Shown: positions 6,110-8,915 of the stretch, piece by piece
Position numbering within the stretch: position 1 is the stretch's first letter
How the letters are laid out: each line of letters opens with the position of its first letter
Source: an uncultured Bacillota bacterium
GTDB lineage: Bacteria; Bacillota; Clostridia; Oscillospirales; Oscillospiraceae
DNA length: 8,915 nucleotides
Direction of reading: 5' to 3'
Assembly: GCA_947383275.1 (NCBI GenBank)
Contig: CANDCW010000095.1
Span: 1 to 8,915 of the forward strand
The notes under the pieces: generated by a model
What the model was told of the DNA's origin: nothing
The model's database searches: none
Seen by the model: the letters and a program-made list of their open reading frames with translations, nothing else
Program-made: the position numbers and the translations under genes

Positions 6110-7273
6110 ATGAGGAAAAGGATGATGAGCGTTCTGCTGTGCACCGTGCTGGCCGTATCCCTGGCTGCCCCGGCGTTCGCGGCCTACCGGGACGTGCCCG
6201 CCAGCCACTGGGCGGCGGGGGATATCCAGTATGTGACAGAGCGGGGGCTGTTCAACGGCACCAGCCCCGATACCTTTGGCCCGTCCACCGAAATGAGCCG
6301 GGCCATGCTGGCCACGGTGCTGCACAGGTACGCCGGGAGCCCCGCAGTAAGCGGTTCTGCTCCCTATGTGGATGTGACAGTCGGAGCCTGGTATATGCCG
6401 GGCGTGATCTGGGCGTATCAGAATGGTGTCTTTCCCAGTGTGAATCTGTCCAGAACCTTGCTCTACCCAGATGAAAATGTCCGGCGGGCCGAGTTCTGCG
6501 TCATGCTCTATAACTTCGCCAAGTCTCTGGGGAAGGCCAACGACGATCCTTCCGTCATCACACAGGCCCCGTTCACCGACATGGCGTGGGACCGCTTTCC
6601 CATGGCGGGCTTTGGCCCCCTGTACAGCGAGGCGGAAGCGGCCATACTGGGCTGGGCCTGGCCCATGGGGATCATGGAAGGCACGTCGGCCACCACCATC
6701 AATCCTCTGGGCACCATCACCCGGGCGGAAGTGGCCGCCATGCTGGCCCGCTTTGACCGCAATATACTGGGCGGGACGGAGCCAACCGCGCCGGTCCTCC
6801 CCGAACCGGGCCCAGATCCAAGCCCTTTGCCCACTGACAACGGCTATACCACCGCCGATGGGAAACCGTTGACGGAGGAAAATGTGTGGGCCACTATTGT
6901 GGCGTTGAAAGAAATCTATCCAACTAATACGCCCTATGGAGCACCATATGTTCCCAATAATCCGCTGGATCGCCCCTACAGCAACTGTGATGCCTGTGCT
7001 GGTTGGGCTATGAAGTGTTCTGATGCCGCATTTGGTGACTTGCCTTGGCGGAGGGTAAACAATCCTCATTGGGAAGACATCCGAACTGGCGATTTGGTCC
7101 AGTTTAGGAATACCCCAGGCGGACACGTGGTTATTGTGCTTGAAAAAACAGACGAGTATATCAAAGTTACCGAAAGTGGAATCCATAACAAAGCTATTTG
7201 GGGTGGGCAGTATTTCAAATGGTGGCTTGAGAAACAGCCAGACTATGCAATCCAAACACGTTATCCTGAGTAA
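6110..7273 (+). CDS. SLH-domain protein with C-terminal cysteine peptidase/amidase-like domain
   Basis: This 387-aa protein is read from ATG 6110, with AAGGAG at 6095-6100. Residues 1-24 are a signal peptide ending in AAPAFA. Three S-layer homology repeats follow: about 26-78 (YRDVPASHWA...), 86-142 (YVDV...) and 155-216 (FTDM... ITRAEVAAMLARF). SLH repeats bind secondary wall polysaccharides non-covalently. A Pro-rich linker (about 222-243) leads to a domain that resembles the NlpC/P60 or CHAP papain-like fold. It has a Cys motif NCDACAGWA (Cys296 the likely nucleophile), a GDLVQF strand and GGHVVIVLE with His339. Such domains usually cut peptidoglycan peptides or amide bonds. The DNA for this C-terminal domain is clearly AT-richer than the SLH part, suggesting a swapped-in domain. 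The enzyme class is inferred from motifs. Confidence 0.82.
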   Translation: MRKRMMSVLLCTVLAVSLAAPAFAAYRDVPASHWAAGDIQYVTERGLFNGTSPDTFGPSTEMSRAMLATVLHRYAGSPAVSGSAPYVDVTVGAWYMPGVIWAYQNGVFPSVNLSRTLLYPDENVRRAEFCVMLYNFAKSLGKANDDPSVITQAPFTDMAWDRFPMAGFGPLYSEAEAAILGWAWPMGIMEGTSATTINPLGTITRAEVAAMLARFDRNILGGTEPTAPVLPEPGPDPSPLPTDNGYTTADGKPLTEENVWATIVALKEIYPTNTPYGAPYVPNNPLDRPYSNCDACAGWAMKCSDAAFGDLPWRRVNNPHWEDIRTGDLVQFRNTPGGHVVIVLEKTDEYIKVTESGIHNKAIWGGQYFKWWLEKQPDYAIQTRYPE

Positions 7274-7294
7274 ACAATAATATCTAATGCTGAA

Positions 7295-7322
7295 GGGCCG
7301 GACTGCTTTTGCAGCCCGGCCT
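7295..7322 (+). terminator. intergenic hairpin after the SLH gene, possible terminator
   Basis: Bases 7295-7306 pair with 7311-7322 (CTGC/GCAG next to the TTTT loop, one A-C mismatch, then a GGCCGG-type stem ending in a G-T pair). It begins 21 nt after the SLH stop. No run of T follows, so it is a weak terminator candidate and could instead be a processing or stabilising structure between the SLH gene and the adhesin. Confidence 0.45.
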
Positions 7323-7345
7323 CTGCTATCCAAGGAGGAATCATT

Positions 7346-8915
7346 TTGAAAAGTAAATTTGCTAACCGCGCCCTGTCCTTGCTTCTGGCTTTGGTATGTA
7401 TCCTGGGTATCCTACCTCTTTCCGCCTTCGCGGCCACGGGGCTGTCCAGTGCCCCCGGCTCCATCACGCAGAAGTCCTCGGACTACATGAAGATTGGCGG
7501 CCAAGCCGTCCGCTACAAAGCCGCCAGCAGCATCATAAATAATGTGGGCCTTCCGTATGTGTTTGATGAGCAGGTGGATGTACCAAACTTCGGCACGACC
7601 CGCGCCCTGTGCGCCTATCAAAAGGGCACCCTGGGTCCCGCCGCAAACGGCCAGAAGTGGAACTTCCAGAGTGAAGTGGACAACACCTCGCTGCGGGTGC
7701 TGCTCACCTACGTCTACTCCCACACCTATGGCAACTTCACAGATGCCGGCAATGCCCGCGGACTGGAGACCTGGACGCAGTATTGGTCCGACATATGGTT
7801 CCTTGTCGCACAGGCGGGAAGCTGGCTCTATGAACACGGGGTCATCCTGGATGTGAACAGCAACCGGGAGGGCTTCATCGAGCAGATGGCGGAGGAGTTC
7901 GTGGCCGCCATGAAGCTGTATCATGACACCTATGGGCAGTCCTCCTGGATCAAAGATTGGAGCAAAATTGGGACGCACAGCATCATTGACAGCTCCGATG
8001 GCGGCAAAACGGGATACTCTGCCTACGACTACATCAAAACCGGCGTGGATCTAGTACTGGATCACCCCGAGTATTACTACAGATACCACCTGTGGCAGTA
8101 TGATTGGGATAAATCGCAGCCGTGGAAGCTGGTGGGTCAGTCCGGCACCCCCATGCAGCGTCTGCTTATCGCTGTGCCGGGCGAAGGGCAAGAAGACCTA
8201 ACCGTGCAAATAACGATCAAGAAGCTGGAGGCTGGTACTAATAAGCCGTTATCCGGTGTTACTTTCAAAATTGAGAGCGCTGATGGATCTGGGGATTTTT
8301 CCGTAACTCGGGACACTGGCCCCGACGGTACTATTACGTTAACTCAGACAGCAGATGGTCTTGCCCCGGGCCAGTACCTCATCACCGAGGAGGCCGTTCC
8401 GGAAGGCTATGTAGCCCAGACCACCTCCCAAACCGTAACGGTGATGCCCAACGCCTCTGTGGCCAACACCTTCACCTTCTATAATGAGCCGGAGGGCCCC
8501 GGCACCCCCAACTCCGGCACCGGTTCCATTCGGAAAGTTGACGCGGACAACCCCACCGTGGGCATCCCCGGCGCGATCATCCGCATCACCAGCGTCAAGC
8601 TGGACGATGGCGGCAGCTTCTTCGGGGAATATGTGACCAAGGACGGCGGGTATATCCTCAAAGAGGACCTGGATTTTTCCGATCTTCCCAAAGGCAGCTA
8701 TCTCGCCGAGGAGATCACCCCGCCGGAGGGATTCATCCTCAGCTCCGACACCAGTAAAGTCAAGCAGCCCTTCGTCTGGGACGGGGAACACGACGTGTCC
8801 CTTGTCTTTGAGAATTCCAGCAAGGTTAAGATTCAACTGAAGAAAGTGGATGAGAGCAGTAGCCCCCTCCCGGGAGCTGTTTTTTTGATCCTCCGGGACG
8901 GCCAGATCATCGGCA
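7346..8915 (+). CDS. large surface adhesin, thioester-like domain plus SpaA/CnaB repeats (partial, runs off right edge)
   Basis: The frame is open from TTG 7346 to the window end (523 codons, no stop). AAGGAGG at 7332-7338 supports this TTG start, and the protein then begins with a signal peptide ending SAFA (residue 29). The N-terminal region (about 40-270) has LCAYQKG with Cys89 and VAQAGSWLY with Gln156. This layout resembles the Cys...Gln pair of thioester adhesin domains. Two SpaA/CnaB prealbumin-like repeats follow. Repeat 1 has Lys293, Glu348 (in YLITEEAVPEGY) and Asn380 (in FYNEP). Repeat 2 has Lys397 (RKVDADNP), Glu456 (in YLAEEITPPEGF) and Asn490 (in VFENS). These fit Lys-Asn isopeptide bonds with a catalytic Glu. 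A third repeat starts at KKVDESSSPLPGAVF (Lys500). A C-terminal LPXTG-type signal would be expected beyond the edge, for the nearby sortase. Confidence 0.85.
   Translation, partial: MKSKFANRALSLLLALVCILGILPLSAFAATGLSSAPGSITQKSSDYMKIGGQAVRYKAASSIINNVGLPYVFDEQVDVPNFGTTRALCAYQKGTLGPAANGQKWNFQSEVDNTSLRVLLTYVYSHTYGNFTDAGNARGLETWTQYWSDIWFLVAQAGSWLYEHGVILDVNSNREGFIEQMAEEFVAAMKLYHDTYGQSSWIKDWSKIGTHSIIDSSDGGKTGYSAYDYIKTGVDLVLDHPEYYYRYHLWQYDWDKSQPWKLVGQSGTPMQRLLIAVPGEGQEDLTVQITIKKLEAGTNKPLSGVTFKIESADGSGDFSVTRDTGPDGTITLTQTADGLAPGQYLITEEAVPEGYVAQTTSQTVTVMPNASVANTFTFYNEPEGPGTPNSGTGSIRKVDADNPTVGIPGAIIRITSVKLDDGGSFFGEYVTKDGGYILKEDLDFSDLPKGSYLAEEITPPEGFILSSDTSKVKQPFVWDGEHDVSLVFENSSKVKIQLKKVDESSSPLPGAVFLILRDGQIIG

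Noticed and set aside
6068..7333. 421-aa minus-strand frame opposite the SLH gene
   Set aside because: The plus-strand gene has a promoter, ribosome binding site, signal peptide and three SLH repeats. The antisense frame is His/Gly-rich without motifs.

Overview
The window looks like part of a conjugative or otherwise mobile element, or an accessory island, in a Gram-positive gut-type Clostridia host (Oscillospiraceae-like). This assignment is an inference. It rests on a GC content of about 60% (hand counts of sample lines), strong AGGAGG-type ribosome binding sites before nearly every gene, frequent TTG/GTG starts, and a cell-surface gene set (sortase, S-layer-homology protein, SpaA/CnaB-type adhesin) found in monoderm Firmicutes. 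All recognised genes lie on the + strand.

Left part (1-2913) is a partition-type module. It holds a short leader with a possible promoter carrying 9-nt direct repeats, a ParA-family ATPase (112-936), a first ParB-like protein starting at a TTG that overlaps parA (929-1960), a strong terminator-like hairpin (1975-2009), and a second, different ParB-like protein (2032-2913). A perfect 13-bp inverted repeat with a 3-nt loop sits inside the first parB-like gene (1446-1474).

Middle part (2910-4136) is a tightly packed run of three small genes: an unrecognised 132-aa protein, an XF1762-family (acetyltransferase-like) protein and a Gp49/HigB-type toxin-like protein with no antitoxin beside it. The junctions from the second parB into the first two are ATGA stop/start overlaps, which suggests translational coupling.

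Right part (4224-8915) is a surface cassette. It contains a secreted protein anchored by one C-terminal membrane helix, a sortase with a signal peptide and long N-terminal extension (ATGA overlap with the preceding gene), a well-formed sigma-A promoter (6046-6074), an SLH protein with a C-terminal cysteine peptidase/amidase-like domain, a hairpin, and the first 523 codons of a large adhesin. The adhesin has a possible N-terminal thioester domain followed by SpaA/CnaB repeats with visible Lys-Glu-Asn isopeptide triads; it runs off the right edge.

Taken together, the left half would maintain the element (ParA plus two DNA-binding partners) and the right half would remodel and decorate the host envelope. 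The sortase probably acts on LPXTG-like substrates such as the adhesin, whose C-terminus is not visible here. No relaxase, coupling protein, integrase, tRNA, rRNA or CRISPR array is present, so the mobile-element reading depends on context.
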